DNA of 64,000 bases from Diorhabda sublineata (GCF_026230105.1 NC_079485.1:15322872-15386871), one strand, 5' to 3'; shown: positions 1-13,042, numbered from the stretch's first letter. The notes: generated by a model not told the origin, from the sequence alone. Numbers and translations are program-made.

Positions 1-379
1 TTATTGCAATATCTGCATATGCACAAATCTATTGCTTGATTGCTTTGTGTGGTAGTATTATAAAGAGTGTACTTGAAAGACAACAGATGTTATATCAAAA
101 GAATCACTTAATTTGCCACCTATTTTGACTATGTTTGCATTCTTTCAGTTTGCTACGATGTCATGTATCAAAAGCTTCTTTAAAATTTATACCTAGTATA
201 TTTAGATGAATATCATGGTCATAGAATCTTTCCATGATTTGCCATACTGTAAATAATTGATTAGTTGTGTCTATAAATCCACACTGATATCCTCCAATTA
301 TGGTCAAAATAAAATTAAGAAGTTACAGTGTGCTAAACAAGCGATTACTCAAAGTTTGAGATTTTTAGGTCTAAGAGAA

Positions 380-880
380 GAGTCTTCGTGCACAGGTCAA
401 AAAAAAGGATGTTAGATCCACCCAGACTGTAAAACACGGCGGATGCTCGGGAATGAATTGGGGATATTTTCTAGAAAGAGAGTGGAGAACAGGTGAACAT
501 TGGAGGGATTTTGAAAAAATAAAAAATATTAAAGGAAATTGTAGTATGTTCTGGTCAGCGCCTGATTGGCAGAACATTTATCTTGGTCCCAATATGTTCA
601 AAGAGTATTTGAAAGAATTGGAAAGGAAAAATGTATTGAAAGTAATGATTTGGTTGTCACAGTCACCCGATCTCAACCCGATTGAGGTGTAGGACAAATT
701 GGACAGGGTAGTGAAAAAGCAGTGTTCTACTTCCACTTCACATCTTTGGAATATCCTGAAAAACGAATAGACGACGCTCAATTGTCGAAATTGTTACAGA
801 AAATACCAAAATTGTGCACTGAAATAAAAAAGCAAAAGGGGGTTCCATTAATGAATCAAAAATTTGAATATGTAGTTTCA
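380..880 (+). pseudogene. Tc1-like transposase remnant
   Basis: Broken transposase of the Tc1 type. Read across frames it shows a VKHGGCSGMNWGYF-like segment near 430-470, a KEYLKELERKNVLKVMIW stretch near 600-650 and the family signature SQSPDLNPIE near 657-690. This is followed by D-LDRVVKKQ and a C-terminal tail to about 880. A stop replaces a residue just after PNPIEV, and the middle part with the second aspartate is scrambled. It lies upstream of the first recognisable COG1 exon, so probably in a COG1 intron. The same family recurs at 26700-27350 and 39590-39965. It is dead sequence. Confidence 0.75.
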
Positions 881-1793
881 AACTATAGATTGTATTTGTT
901 GTGTATCACCAAACTATAGTGAAGGCGTGTAGGTGTAGGTCCAATTCAGGATTATTTTTTGAGTAGGAAGAGCAGTGACAAACACAACAGTAATTATTAT
1001 TCATTTTCAAAATGAATTAAACTGAGAAATAATTTACTTCACAATTTCAATTTTACACTACTTCAAGTTACCCAAAATACAAGAATGCATATTAACTTAG
1101 GTTCACAAACACCCTTCAGAGGGAGTATCACTTATGACGGGATACCTATAGGATATGCATCTGGAGGAGCGTACCCTTTAGGATTATATGCTGTACCATG
1201 GGCACATGTCTCTAGATAAATAAAACAAAACTCGTCCAAGCTTTGTAAAGTGTGTCTATTACAGAAAAAGAAAAATGTAAAAAATTTTTGTTAGCTATTG
1301 ACTTGTCAGAATGTTTCATAAAATACATACCCTTCCAAAAATACCACGAGATGAAGATTGAACAAGTAACAAAAAAAATATAACTATTATCCACATGTTT
1401 TAATTTTACGTGCAGTTTAGTGATAAGTTTTGTTTGAAATAAAAGTTGTAATAATTAAAAATAATTAAATATATAAATTATTAAATATATAATAATAATT
1501 AAAAAGCTTCTAAATTAATCATGTCATATTATTAGTGGTGGATTGAGCTAAAGAGATTATTCCAGGAATATTTCATTATACTTTGTATTGGAAAAATTTC
1601 TAAGATGTCAAAAAATATTTAGTACCCACAATTACACTGAAAGTCCTTTAATTATCCTGTAAGTCACTTGATCTTATTTAGATAGAAGATTAGCAGTGTA
1701 ATTTTGAGTTTTGGTGTGAGAGACCAAAAAAGGATAATAATGTTAATAGAGACATATACTTTTTAGAAATTATAATATATTGTTTCATTTTAG
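881..1793. other. Non-coding stretch, probably COG1 intron
   Basis: AT-rich sequence between the Tc1 remnant and the acceptor site at 1792-1793. I see no exon, RNA gene or clear repeat in it. The preceding COG1 exon must end in phase 2 and I could not place it here, so it may lie outside the window. Confidence 0.4.
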
Positions 1794-4700
1794 GTTATCA
1801 AATTATTGTATCAACGTTCTAATTGAAGAAACATCAGATCTTGTAACTAAATCTATAATACTGGCGAGGTTTGTACAAGCGATAACACAGTCCTGTCTTA
1901 ACTTCTACAAGTGTTGTACGTTTAGTAACAGTGAAGATTGGTTGAAAATCTGTGATAATTTTAATAATACAAGTCATAAATTATGGTCAAATTGGATAAA
2001 TGATGTATTGAAAGCAACAGAGGAACATTGCCTCGCTTTAAATGACATTTCTCCGAAAAAAATGCTCAAAATACTTAGTGTAAGTTGTACTTGAAATAAA
2101 TATAAGGAAATTATATTCAATTTTTTTAGAGATGGGATGAAATCGAGATACAAGAACACACTGAAGAGAAAGTTTTCAAATCTCACATACATGTGCCACT
2201 AAAACCGAGTTTGATTTTAAATGATATTTTAGAAAAATTGATTGATACTATGGGCCTCAAAATACCTCACACCATACCAAAATCGATCCATATGCAATAC
2301 ATACAAAATAATATGATGGTTATTTTAACTCACTACATGAAGTTGACGGAAAAAGAACTGAATCAAAAACAAGCTTTACAGTTTTTATTCGACGTGAAAT
2401 TTTTAACCACTTTGTGCATTCCAAGAGAAAATGTTCAACTTGTCAGTTATTCCCAAGATATTTGTGATAAATTTAGAAGTAGGATAGATCCTTTCGATTT
2501 AGATGTGTTTTATTCTTATTTGTTGAACAATGTCAAAAAGGCGGTAGCACAATCACAGGTAAATATTCACTGTAGTCACGGGGGCCATTTAGCACGATTT
2601 AGGCACGTTCCGGATCCGGCTCATAATTTGTAGCTAATTTGTTACTTTCCCTTGCAACTGCACTATTAAGTTACAACAGCCATTTGCTTTATCTCGAGAC
2701 TAGAATTAGTTGTTAAAATGAGCTACTCGGAATATTTTTTCGCTATACAATTGATATAAAATAGCTTCATAAAGAAATTCTAAAAACCACCCCTTTCACT
2801 TTTACAAATTTATTTTCATTTTCACTGAGCCATTTCTTCGTCTTCCGGTTTTGTTTTTTATGATTCTTTCTTTCTATAATTTGTTAAGTTCCTCTTTAAC
2901 CTCCGCAAGTTCCAACCACTTTTCAGATATTTTATAACTTTAAACATTTTCTTCACTTGGATTCAAAAAGCAGTCGTTATCAGTAGGTGTAGAATTTGAA
3001 ACAGAAGGAGAGTCAAGTAGTCTGTTGACTAAGGTACTGTTGTCGGAGCTTGAAGAAGTATTGTACACGAGACGACCTTTCTCATCCAGAACTATTCTAC
3101 CTTTAGGACACAAATAGAATGACGTCTCATCCATATTCTTTCCGGGTGTTTGTCATTTCCTAGTAGATCAAGTATTCGGAAAATTTCTCACTTCGATAAT
3201 TGCGATAATATATTGTGAAACAAATTATTAGTTATTTTACGTTAAATGCTTGAGGATTTTTGAAGAATTTATATAATTGATATGGGGTGTTCAATACACC
3301 CAAAATATAACAAATTCTTCAATTAGAAAAGACATTTTTAATACTGAGAATGAAATTTTTTTGTAACAATTGTTATTTTGGAAATATTGTTCTCTATTCT
3401 GAATTTTCATTACTTCTTTTGATGAATGCTTGTTTTATCATTCTCAAATGAGACGTGTTTTAATGTTTTTATTTTGGGTAGAAAATGTTAACGAGCAACG
3501 AAAGTCCAGTTGCAGCTTCCAAAATTCTGCAGACACATTCAAATGACATCCAAACTTAGATGAGCAAATGGAAAATCAAGACAATCGAAACAAAATCTGC
3601 CCAAGTGACCTTCACTCTAAAAAAAGACCACTGCCCTCCTGTTTGTATGAACAATGTACAAATACCACAAGCTACTAACACGAAATACTTTGGCATGCGC
3701 CTAGATGCAAGGCTTGCATGGAAAGACAAGAAACCGCAAACAAATAGACCTGAAAATAGAATACCGACTAATCAAAATTAATACTCTTAAACAAGCCCCT
3801 ACTCTATGAAACTATCATCAAGCCTATCTGGATGTACAAGGTTGTGCAAATGAATCAAATATAGCCATAATACAGAGGAGTCAATCGAAAATACTTCGCT
3901 TAATAACTGATTCAAATATGGTATGTGTTGGACCTAACCTTACATAAAGAATTAAGTCAGTTTTGTTAAAGATGTCATAAAAGAACGAAGCACGAAAATT
4001 CCAACCATGACAACACGTTACTCCATCCACTTATAGAACTAGAAGATGGTAGAAGACTAAAAAGAAATTAGCCAGCAGACCTACACAACCAATAAAGTCC
4101 ATTTGTCGCTGAAGAAGACCTTATTACGCCATAGTGGAGCTTATATACTCTGAAGCCATCCCATTAGCTCAAAGATTGAATTGAAATTTCAGCAATAAAA
4201 AATGGACATGATCCTTTATAGAGATCAAAAATTTTATCATCACCGATTTATTGGTCTCAACTTCCATTGTTGATTGGTCAATAGTGAAGAACAAGAGAAA
4301 AATGGTTCTACTTTTAATCAAAGTTGAAACAAATACTGATGAATGTACTACATATTTGGTATCTGGTAGTTCCAAATTAATTTCTCTGAATTATACACCA
4401 TAGTTCATAATTAATTGTGGGGAGCCAAGGGACCCACTTGACGTTACCAAAGATGTTCTTTGAGAAGCCGATCAGGCGCTTTGGCTTTAACCCTTTGAAA
4501 TTATACAAAAAAGGTTCCATATATTCCAACTTATATCTAATTTTTTATGGTAAATGTCAGTTTCTGCTTACTTACAAGTTTCAATTATCTGTCAAAATTC
4601 AACTAATGTATGTTTTCAATTGTAGGCGATATTAGGATGTCTCTTGCCATCTACTAATCAATTATCCAGTTTAGGCAAATCAGAGAAATCCAAAGAAGAT

Positions 4701-7077
4701 CAAAATCCAAATTTATTAGCTTTGAGTGTTCCATCTATGTCAACATGGTTTCCACTTTTACCTGTATCAGCTCCTTTACAGAGGTTACCTGGATCAACAA
4801 CTAAGAATAAAGTAAGTTTAAATTAAAGACTCCCGAAATACACATGCTCATGTAACGCTTGTTTAGAACCTAGAAGCGAAGCTTCCAAATCTCAACTTTG
4901 GTTGAATTTTTAATATACAAAGTGTGTCTAAAAAGTTCGTGAAAGGTATAAACAATAAATATTGATCTTCAAAGTATTCAAAACACATTTGACAACGTTC
5001 ATAAAGCTTATGAAAACTGTTAGAAAATGCTTCTTTCAGAATCGACCGCAGAACGTCGCTGAAACCAGTCGTAAATACATTTTATATGTTTTTCCCAATT
5101 TGTAACAGAACTTGATGTTCACTCGTTTCTCCATTGCAAGGTGACACTATTTCTCACCCTGACTACATTCGACTGCCCATAGCGGGTTTTTCCATGACAA
5201 CCACGACGTTTCATGCTAGGTGGCGCTCGTTGGCACGTCTCTGGAGCATCATATAGAAACGCGTACGCGCAGCACATGTTGTTAAGGTATCAGGCCTTTC
5301 ACAGAACCTTTAACACACCTCGTACTATTATTCTCAAGTTTTTCGTTTTTATTTTTCTGATGTTTGGAATAATACAACGACTAATAAATTTAAGAACGTT
5401 GGTGCTTAATCATTAAGGGGGGTGGTAAATATCTCAATTCATCTGATTTGAGTAAAATCAAATGAGTTCAAATTATCTGATATTTCATGCAAAATAACTA
5501 CTGATATACGATTCAATTGATCCAGCAGTTTCTGTTTTACAAAATTCAAGTATCTGTTTCATTTTCAGAATAAAGGAGGGCTTTACTCGGTATAAGGTAA
5601 TAAAAATACCAAATAGGGTATAACTAAAATTTAGTTTATTTAAAATAACGAATTTTTTTGTGTAATTTTTTTAACATAATTAACACATACCGAAATAAAG
5701 TAAAACATCTAAAGGGTATTTGGTTGTACATAGATCTTTGACTGAAGCCGTCGTAAGACAGATTTCAGCGCCTCACGTGTCTTAGTATCACAGGTTCTAT
5801 GCCTACGGCCCTATTAGATCCTACACCTTTGGACCTAACGAGAGATTAAAGCCAAGAGAACAGCATATAGGCTGAATATCCTCAATTAATTCCAGACTGG
5901 AGAAACTGGCCATGCGAAAATCTGGCCACATGCTGCGGGTAAAAGTCCAATCATTTTTTTTTTTTTGATGAGCAGTAACCAAATGGAGCTTGTAACTTTT
6001 GATAATAACAGCTTGGAGGCATATATCACTGACAAAGAACAATGGATAGTATACTCCAAGTCTATAATATAAAATAATAGAGCCACGTGCTACAAGAATA
6101 GCTCTAGGATAAATAGCAGGCTTCTATGGAGGTTACTCCAAACTAAGCGTGGGGAAATGTTTTGGTATGCAATTTTGGAATGTGAACAGGTGATACTTAA
6201 TTACGCAGTACTCCCAATCTACTTAGACAGTAGAGGTCACCATAATGACTGAATCAGTGTGCTGCTCTAGGCTTGTGTGTGCCAAAATATCTTACAAGAG
6301 CTGGTAAGTAATGGCTGCAAAGTCCATCTTGCTTGGATGCTCGATTACCCTGACAACGACGTGGCTGGTCATTTTTAGTGTAGAATCACATCTCTCAGTA
6401 AATAGTAAGATGGATTGAAATAACTGGTATGAAACAAGCTAAGGTACACATAAATAGGCCTTCTGCAATTCTTACCAATAACTGCTGCATACAAACAAGC
6501 GCGAAATTCGACTGGTGACTGTTCACCGAAAACGACATCTACTGGTATCAAGAACAATCCGAAAAGCTGTTGATGCATGGTGCAAGAAGAAACTGTATAC
6601 CATGTAATCTGTAAATGCCCAGTGACATTAAAAGGTTTAAGCTTTCAAATGACAATGACTTTCGGTAGTTTTACGTGGGTTCTATTAGAAAGTCTATGTG
6701 CATAACGTCCCTAACCATTCATTAACCCAACTATGAACATATCACAAGTTTTCACTAATCTAGACTGACAATATTATTTTTATCGTTGAGTATAGTTACT
6801 AGTATGTCAAATGTTACCAAAATAAAATGATTTGGTTTGTGTCATCGAGTGCATTTGTCAAGTTTCAATTCCACCTTTAAATAATATTTTTTTGCTCTAA
6901 TTCACTGCAAATCATCCGTTCATTTTTTTGGCGAAGTATTTTTAAACATAGTACTTCTATTTTCAGGAACCCATTCAGAAATCCAAAGCTCCAAAGAAAC
7001 CCCAAGATCCTACAAGTATAATGAAGCAGAGCGCAGCGTCTCTGTTTGGTGGATTGACAAGTGATTGGTTTTCATAA
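1794..7077 (+). CDS. Cog1: COG1-like, conserved oligomeric Golgi complex subunit 1 (C-terminal four exons)
   Basis: Subunit of the COG tethering complex, which acts on the cytosolic face of the Golgi in retrograde vesicle traffic. Exons read 1794-2079, 2130-2558, 4626-4811 and 6967-7077, each bounded by AG/GT. Phases agree throughout (the first exon starts with the third base of a codon, all later junctions are phase 0) and the stop is TAA at 7075. This gives about 336 residues, roughly the last third of a protein that is near 980 residues in humans. Recognisable features are a helical core with a KQALQFLFDVKFL block, a FDLDVFYSYLLNNVKKAV segment, a serine-rich linker (exon 3, LPVSAPLQRLPGS) and a C-terminal tail ending GGLTSDWFS. 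Introns 2 and 3 are loaded with transposon pieces. The 5' exons lie off the window or unrecognised. The assignment rests on overall pattern, not on a search. Confidence 0.75.
2940..3134 (-). pseudogene. pogo/Tigger-type transposase fragment
   Basis: The minus-strand frame opens with MDETSFYLCPKG, matching the first-aspartate region of DDE transposases of the pogo/Tigger/Jerky group (typical form NMDETG/SF). After the VYNTSSSSDN stretch the reading jumps to an acidic, serine-rich tail ending NPSEENV. That suggests an internal deletion joining the catalytic core to the C-terminus. It lies in a COG1 intron on the strand opposite the gene. Only one catalytic residue is visible. Confidence 0.5.
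3500..4160 (+). pseudogene. jockey-like non-LTR reverse transcriptase, C-terminal fragment
   Basis: Translation from 3560 reads KWKIKTIETKSAQVTFTL then NNVQIPQATNTKYFGMRLDARLAWK. This is the thumb region that follows the RT palm in jockey-clade elements (usually NETKSVHVTFTLR...VKYLGMHLDRRLTW). Shifted frames after 3781 continue with a KPIW..YK block and a terminal VAEEDLITP block near 4110. Several frameshifts make it non-functional. It lies in the COG1 intron between exons ending 2558 and starting 4626. Confidence 0.7.
4915..5327 (-). mobile_element. Internally deleted mariner element
   Basis: The two ends form imperfect inverted repeats: AAGTGTGTCTAAAAAGTTCG near 4920 and, read on minus from 5327, ACGAGGTGTGTTAAAGGTTC. 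On minus the interior opens a transposase-like frame MEKRVNIKFCYKLGKT near 5130, the usual N-terminus of one mariner subfamily. The frame then breaks, and only about 410 bp remain of an element normally near 1.3 kb. It is a deletion derivative in the COG1 intron. Confidence 0.6.
5328..6966 (+). other. COG1 last-intron sequence without a confident gene
   Basis: Intron between exons ending 4811 and starting 6967. The stretch from about 5820 to 6660 is richer in G and C and has coding-like patches, for example a CKVHLAWM..DNDVAG reading near 6310-6375. That vaguely resembles the end of a retroelement RNase H domain. The match is too weak for a family call. The rest is AT-rich with nothing recognised. 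Confidence 0.3.
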
Positions 7078-7203
7078 CATTTAAACATTAAATATTTGTT
7101 AATATTTAATCGTATTGTACATAAAAACAAATGTTATATCGACTTAGTTTTGTGTAAAACTTTTTACAGCGTATTTATTCTAAGGATATAGGTATTATTT
7201 TCA

Positions 7204-7228
7204 AATAAACGCCACAATTATAAATAAA
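7204..7228 (+). promoter_or_regulatory. COG1 polyadenylation signals
   Basis: AATAAA occurs at 7204-7209 and again at 7223-7228, about 130-150 bases after the COG1 stop codon. This is in the expected position and orientation for 3' end formation. Confidence 0.6.
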
Positions 7229-7339
7229 TCTTTTATTTCATTTTTATCACAGGCTAGTCATATAAATATTAAAATAGTAATTTACAAAGTGATAATCACA
7301 AGAAAAGCTACTTCTAGTTTGATATGGCAACACCGATAA

Positions 7340-7800
7340 ATCAACTCATTCTATTTTACCGTTAATGAAGTTTTCCCACCATGGATAGAGTTCAAACTAT
7401 TACTATGGATAGAAAATATGGACAACCTAAAGATGGATCAAACCCAGATTTATAATTGGTAACAAAATAACGAGGCGGAAAAGGCTCGCTAAATTCTTGG
7501 AGCTACAATGAATACCAAAGTTTAGTGTCGCATTTTGAAAAACTCAAAAAAGAGCCAATTAAAACAAACCTTGCGGACTGCTAAGTAGGATTAAAATTAG
7601 ATTTGTTTCAAAGTCCTTCGCACGTGAATCCTTCTAATTATCATCTATTTGCTGCAATGAAGAAGTGGCTTTGGTGATAGCATATCACTGACAATGAGGA
7701 CGATTTAAAACATCGGTTGAAATCACAGGTAAACGAATTTTTCACCTGTTCCATTTAATTCCAACTTCTTTTTACCAGAAAGTAATTGGAATGTGTAAAT
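7340..7800 (+). pseudogene. mariner transposase C-terminal remnant
   Basis: Around 7615-7745 the plus strand reads SPSHVNPSNYHLFAAMKKWL, followed by a QHITDNEDDLKHRLKSQV-like stretch. This corresponds to the third-aspartate region of mariner transposases (usual form PYSPDLAPSDYHLFPAMKKWL). The aspartates are substituted and the upstream part is full of stops. It sits just beyond the COG1 3' end. Confidence 0.6.
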
Positions 7801-8769
7801 GAGGATTTGTTTGCTTTCACTGATTAATTTTTTAGATGAGGTACCATAAATTGAGATGATATTCTAAAAATTATATACACAAGATAAAAATGATTACAAG
7901 GAAATATTTCTAGACAATAACAAAATTTCTAATAACAAAACAATTAGATAATTACAACAAGCGAGATAATTTATGACATAAGTGAGACTGGAGAAGAAGA
8001 GAAAGTTAAGGTAATATGCTGAACAGGGACAAAAAGAAAAGAAGAGGTAGGGACTGGATTGGAGCCATAGTAAGCAAGGGTTAAGTTTATAAGAAATATT
8101 ACCCCTACACCTATAACATAAGTTGAGCAAAAAAGAGAGTTTTGAGTATAAATAAGTATAGGAAACTTGTATTTATATTTGAGTTATCGGAGTTGACATT
8201 TTAGATGCAATACTATCAATATTCAAAGTCAATATGAGTTTAAAATACAGTGCATTTAATACTCTAATGAAAATGAGCTATTTAATGCACTGTAACTCTT
8301 AAGATAGTTGAGAAATACTAATATATTGAACATTGGTATTATTGTTTTAATTAGGTTAGGTGCAATTTTATTTATTATTGCACTTTTTGTATAGCTGGGC
8401 AACCTAAATGTGGACGTATAATTTTGAGGTATAATTGCATCTAAACTTAACATCACTAATCTGAAAATAACCGTGACACAATCCACTATATCCAATCATT
8501 GCGATTCTTGATGAGTATCGAAATAATTACAATAATATAATTTAGAATTATGTGTATTTGACAGTGGTAAGAAATAAATTTATTGATAATTATTGTCGCT
8601 AAAAGTCTCTGCGAGTGACGTCACTATATAGTATTCACCCGATTAACGCCGTTTTGACTATCAGTACACCAGTAGTTTAATTTTCTTGAGGTTTACAGAC
8701 TAATTTACAGATTTACATTTAAATTAAATTTTCTTTTTGTGGGTATTTTTATTTTAAATTAAAAATTTT
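7801..8769. other. Intergenic sequence, nothing recognised
   Basis: AT-rich spacer between the mariner remnant and a retroelement fragment. Open frames at 7894-8130 and 8256-8495 have compositions typical of chance frames in AT-rich DNA and no family features that I can see. Confidence 0.3.
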
Positions 8770-9450
8770 TACAATAGAAAGCCGATGCTCCAAAACGGAT
8801 AGATGCATAGGTGCATTGAAAGAAGACAAAACACTTGGTGAATATAAAAATTTTATCAAAGAAAATCTGAACATGAATTATGATGAATCAGTGAACGCCA
8901 TGTGGCAACACTTCAGCTACGTCATGAAACAAGCGGCCGAGAACACACTGGGTAATGAAACAACAAAGCATAGCAGCGGAAAACTTTAGAAACGGAAAAA
9001 AAGTACAGGAATATTCGAAGAGAATGAACAAGGACACATAAAAGAAAAAAAGCATGAAAGGAGAATCCTGGAATCACGAAAGTTCTACAAGAAATTAATA
9101 CCGTACGAAAATATTTTAAACCAAATGTCAATATTTGTAAGAACAAGAACAAATACATTCTTACTAACAAGAAGGAAATTGTAAATAGGTGAATGGAGCA
9201 CTTCTTAGAGCTTCTACGCTCTGGTAACCAAGAATTAGAAGCACTAAATGATTACAGAGTCGAACCGCCCAATCTGGAGGAAGGACGCCATCAAGAAGCT
9301 GAAAAACCACAAAGCCCCCGGAAAAGATATGATCACAGCAGAACTCATTAAGGCCGGTGGACAAATAACCATCCTACAAATCATGCAAAAAGTATGACGT
9401 GAAAAACAATTGCCGGACGAGTGGATTGTCGGCGTTATATGCCCCTCACA
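8770..9450 (+). pseudogene. Non-LTR retrotransposon: RT N-terminal region
   Basis: Multi-frame translation gives a linker with VNAMWQHFSYVMKQAAENTLG near 8895-8955. An ILTNKKEIVNRW..HFLELLRSG block follows near 9160-9225, then the RT entry motif IKKLKNHKAPGKDMITAELI at 9290-9350. After that comes AGGQITILQIMQKV and PDEWIVGVICP. This is the start of a reverse transcriptase domain of a CR1/RTE-like non-LTR element. Frameshifts and stops show it is dead. It lies in the spacer between COG1 and CGRRF1. Confidence 0.75.
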
Positions 9451-9559
9451 CCAAAGAGATAATCACCAATTGCCCTGATGGTGTGCAGAAACTTCGCAGG
9501 GATGAATTGGGGTTGTAACCCAAAGATCCTACTGTGGATGTACATGGCAATTATGAGAC

Positions 9560-9970
9560 CAATCATCACATGAAGCAGTGGTTTGGGGTACTGAAACAAC
9601 CTACAGGGGCTGAGACAGGCAAAGACTCTTTTGGGAAACTATAACCAAAGTAGATCTGCTGCAAACTACGAATACTAACAGGAGCCCTGTCGCCTCTACA
9701 AACAACTGAAGACGCTAGACCTAGCAGATAATACGGCATGCAGATTTTGTTGCACAAAGGTCGATACCTCTATCCACAATCTCTCGAAGTGTGGAACACT
9801 AAGGAATTCCAGAACACTACACCTGCGAGCGCTTGAAATACAAGAAGATTTCTGGCAGCTAGAACCATCGCACATTCTAGACTTTCTAAACGGAGTGGGT
9901 TTAATGGATCAGCCCTAAACACTGAGTTCTCCAGTCTCGCAGCAAGAAAGGGGGACACAATAGATCCTTT
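9560..9970 (+). pseudogene. Non-LTR retrotransposon 3' end (RT/RNase H C-terminus)
   Basis: Fragments read KDSFGKL, LTGALSPLQTTEDA and LEVWNTKEFQNTTPA, then ALEIQEDFWQLEPSHILDFL followed by NGVGLMDQ. These match the end of a jockey/R1-like polyprotein. The same tail occurs on minus at 44660-45160 and 53590-53775, each followed by a GGGGACACAA-type 3' flank, so the three are 3' ends of one family. Several frameshifts are present. Confidence 0.65.
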
Positions 9971-12000
9971 GTGTCGCAGTGTATACGATACCCCAAAATC
10001 CATACATACATACATGCCCCTCACACCATGTGTCCTACTAAACACTTATAAAAAACATAATACACTAAAGAACACTTACTATATACTGACGTCAGTGCAT
10101 CGCCATATTGGTAATGAGCGTTTTAGCGCGAAATTTAAATTGAAAATGACTTTAAATGTAATGATAATATAAAAAAATTATCATAATTTTTCATATCAAA
10201 TTAGAGATATGTATAACATTTAAATAACTTTTCCCAAATTGTGTCAAATACTCTTTTGTGAATTCCTCATATCGCCAAAAATATATTTTAAGGTGAATAC
10301 CAGATTGTATAATGGATTAAGTTATTTTTATATTTAAAATTGGGAATTTTATTGAACATATTCAAAAAAAAAACAAAAACAAGTCGAGGAAAAATTAATC
10401 GATCTAATAAAAAAAATTACGGGATATTTAAGATTATAAACGGAAAGTATAGATGCAAGGTCAAATATTAATGAGATAAAATGATAAGAATAATGTAAAA
10501 ATTCAGTTATAAAAAACTATAAGCCAACCAAAGAAAGTTCACATTTAGATGGCGCTGTTTATATCTTATTTCACTAACAAATTTATTGTATTACACAGTA
10601 ATTGATAATTGACTTCCTTGAATGAATTAACGTGATGCATTTCCATAAATATTCCAAATAAAACAATTCATTCAAAGATTTTATCAAAATATTTTCCGAC
10701 ATCTCACAACCCAAATATTACAATAATTTCAAAAATGGGTCAAATCAAAATTCTATCTGATTGAAATTGTGTGGTTTTATGTTTTTTACATAAATGGATA
10801 GAGAAATTGTACTTCTTTACATTATACTACTCATTCAATAATTTTAGTGCCTTAATCACAACTTCCGGAGTAATTGATTACATTTCAGCTGGTAAAATCC
10901 TGACGGGTGTTTCAAGAAGTAATAAAAGATAAAAAATTTGAAACACTACTATAAATCTGCATTATGGGACAAAATAATATCCCCAAAAAAAAACGAAATG
11001 GACAAGAACGTAACGATGAGAAGAAAAACTACAACGGTGTTAAGTGACTTGACCATTTAGATATTTCCAAAATGGAAAAACAAATTAATGAGACAGAAAA
11101 AATTATTAACTGATAAAAAATGATGTGTGATTATACTGAACGATGGAGTCGTCTAAAATCACTTGACCAGTTATAACGAGACTTACTGGGTCGAATGACA
11201 TGTCTTAGACAAGAACTCAGTAGGTGTAATTAGGCCTTAAGAGGCTATTCTAGTATGGAAATTTGTAAAAATCGATTTTTTTGTATATTTTCAAAGCTTA
11301 GACCCCCAAGAATATGTCCTTAAACGAATTTTTAAAAATTGGCATTTTTTCCGGAGATACAGTAGATTTTGAAACGTGGCCGAGTGGAACGAGTTATCCT
11401 ACTGGAATTATTTTTTTGAAATGGTTGACAAGATATCTCAAGTTCAACCCGACCGATTCCTTTGAAATTTGGTGGAAATCTTATTTACACCTTTCTATCG
11501 GGTCTGCCTTGGATTTAAAAAAAAAATCAATTTGGAGTATTTTTTAAAAATTCGAAAGGAGCAAAAAAATTGATATCTCAAATCGACGCCATTGTGTGAA
11601 TTTTTTTGGCTAAGGTCAATGCGATAGCGATATCTTTACAAACTAAGAATTTTTTAATCCAGATCACTACAAGGGCTGGAATCATTTCAACCAGGGTGCA
11701 CCGTTTTTTTGTAGCTCCCATTTTACCATTCTGTAATTTATTTAACGTCTGATTATTTTATATTCTTAAAAAGTCGATAAAAACCATTTAAAAAAGTGGA
11801 TAGTAAAAATGTTTTTCATTTTGTTTTAAGTTAGTTCAAAAATGCCTAAAATTTAGGCTTGTAGTCCATAATACCCCCTTAAGAATATCAACTTTCTTTC
11901 AAGCAGGGCACAGAATAAACGCGAACATGATGCTGGTTCGCTAGTGAACATAACCTTAAAAATGCATGTATATAAAGAAATTTGAACAGTTATCAACTAT
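9971..12000. other. Intergenic AT-rich sequence
   Basis: No gene recognised. A perfect 12-base palindrome ACTGACGTCAGT lies at 10085-10096, and a 77-codon open frame at 11314-11547 shows no known features. Otherwise this is low-complexity A/T tracts. Confidence 0.3.
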
Positions 12001-12512
12001 TTTGAATTATTTAGAATTTATTATTGCCAATACAAGTGTAGATTCAGCACTAGCAACACCGTTTATGTCAATACAGAAATAACCCTTATTCCAAGCCGCC
12101 TAAATGACCTCCAAGTCCATATCGAATCAAATAACTCCGCTGCCAAAGAAACCCTTCTCATCCCCTGGTTCAACAATATAGGATCCCTCTGCTCAAAACC
12201 CAAGAGGAAACTCCCTTATCCGCCCCTTCGGCTGCTAGCAACAGCGTACGATGACCTCCCTGAAATACACCTCAACTTCCTCGATAATTCTCCCATATCC
12301 ATCAGATAAAACCCTACCTCCCACACCCACCCTACATACTCTTCATTAATCATCATGTTTATGAAGGTTTTCTGCGGTTTCCCTGCAACCTGGTGAACCG
12401 GTTCCCCAGACAAATGGCCGACGATGAGGAATAACGCAGCTGTACCCAACCGCTCCCTTTTAAATTCAAAATAAACAAAAAAATTTTTCACGTTATCCCG
12501 GTTTCTCAACAA
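12001..12512 (+). repeat. Unclassified repeat with coding-like stretch
   Basis: From about 12020 to 12306 the plus strand stays open and is biased to C at third positions, unlike its AT-rich neighbours. It includes a LIPSRLNDLQVHIES patch. The downstream part (12364-12440) recurs at 27935-28005, including a near-palindrome at 12390-12409. The shared segment argues for a mobile-element origin. The minus strand is also open across 12216-12512. I do not recognise the protein family in either reading. Confidence 0.45.
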
Positions 12513-13007
12513 GTTGAACTATCTTTGACATTTTTGAACATCTAGAGCGCGTCATGCTCGCGTTCATTGTGTGTACCGCTCTAAATAGGTAAATAGGACT
12601 CTTTTCGATATATGCAAAATTGTGCTTCATTGGGACCATCTGACAGCAATCAACCAACTTATATTTTAATTATATGTTTGTGCTTGTTACCTTTAAACAG
12701 AGCATTTAATTAAGATTCGAATTTTGCAACAAGAATTATTGGTTTTCCTTAAGAAAACTTCGTTGCATATAATATAGTTTCAGTTTTGTCATACAACGGA
12801 AAACAATAGAGGGTGAGCAAGACTGGAGGGACAATTGAATACCAAGCAAAATAGTAAAATATTTGATCTGAAGAAGTCACTGGTCTATTCAAATAAATGA
12901 GTACACTTAAACTGCCTGCTTGTGCTAGTTTCAGATCTATTTTATTCAGTACACTGAACTGATGAAGTAGTTCTGAGCTAGTGCAGTAAGTTCATCCATA
13001 ACCTAAA

Positions 13008-13042
13008 TTACACCGAACAAAACACTATTTTGTTCGGCGTAA
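13008..13042. repeat. Short hairpin
   Basis: Fifteen-base arms TTACACCGAACAAAA and TTTTGTTCGGCGTAA flank a five-base loop, with one mismatch that would pair as G-T in RNA. Nothing nearby shows a transcript. Confidence 0.6.

Noticed and set aside
5821..6086. Overlapping open minus frames resembling small membrane proteins
   Set aside because: No start context, family features or splice sites; the hydrophobicity follows from T-rich DNA.
6375..6578. Minus frame with cysteine and arginine patches
   Set aside because: Opposite to a possible retroelement relic and lacking any recognisable motif.
10085..10096. Palindrome ACTGACGTCAGT as a CRE-type regulatory site
   Set aside because: No promoter nearby and a single short palindrome is expected by chance in 64 kb.
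11314..11547. 77-codon open frame on plus
   Set aside because: No homologous features seen, no splice support, and surrounding A/T tracts make chance frames likely.
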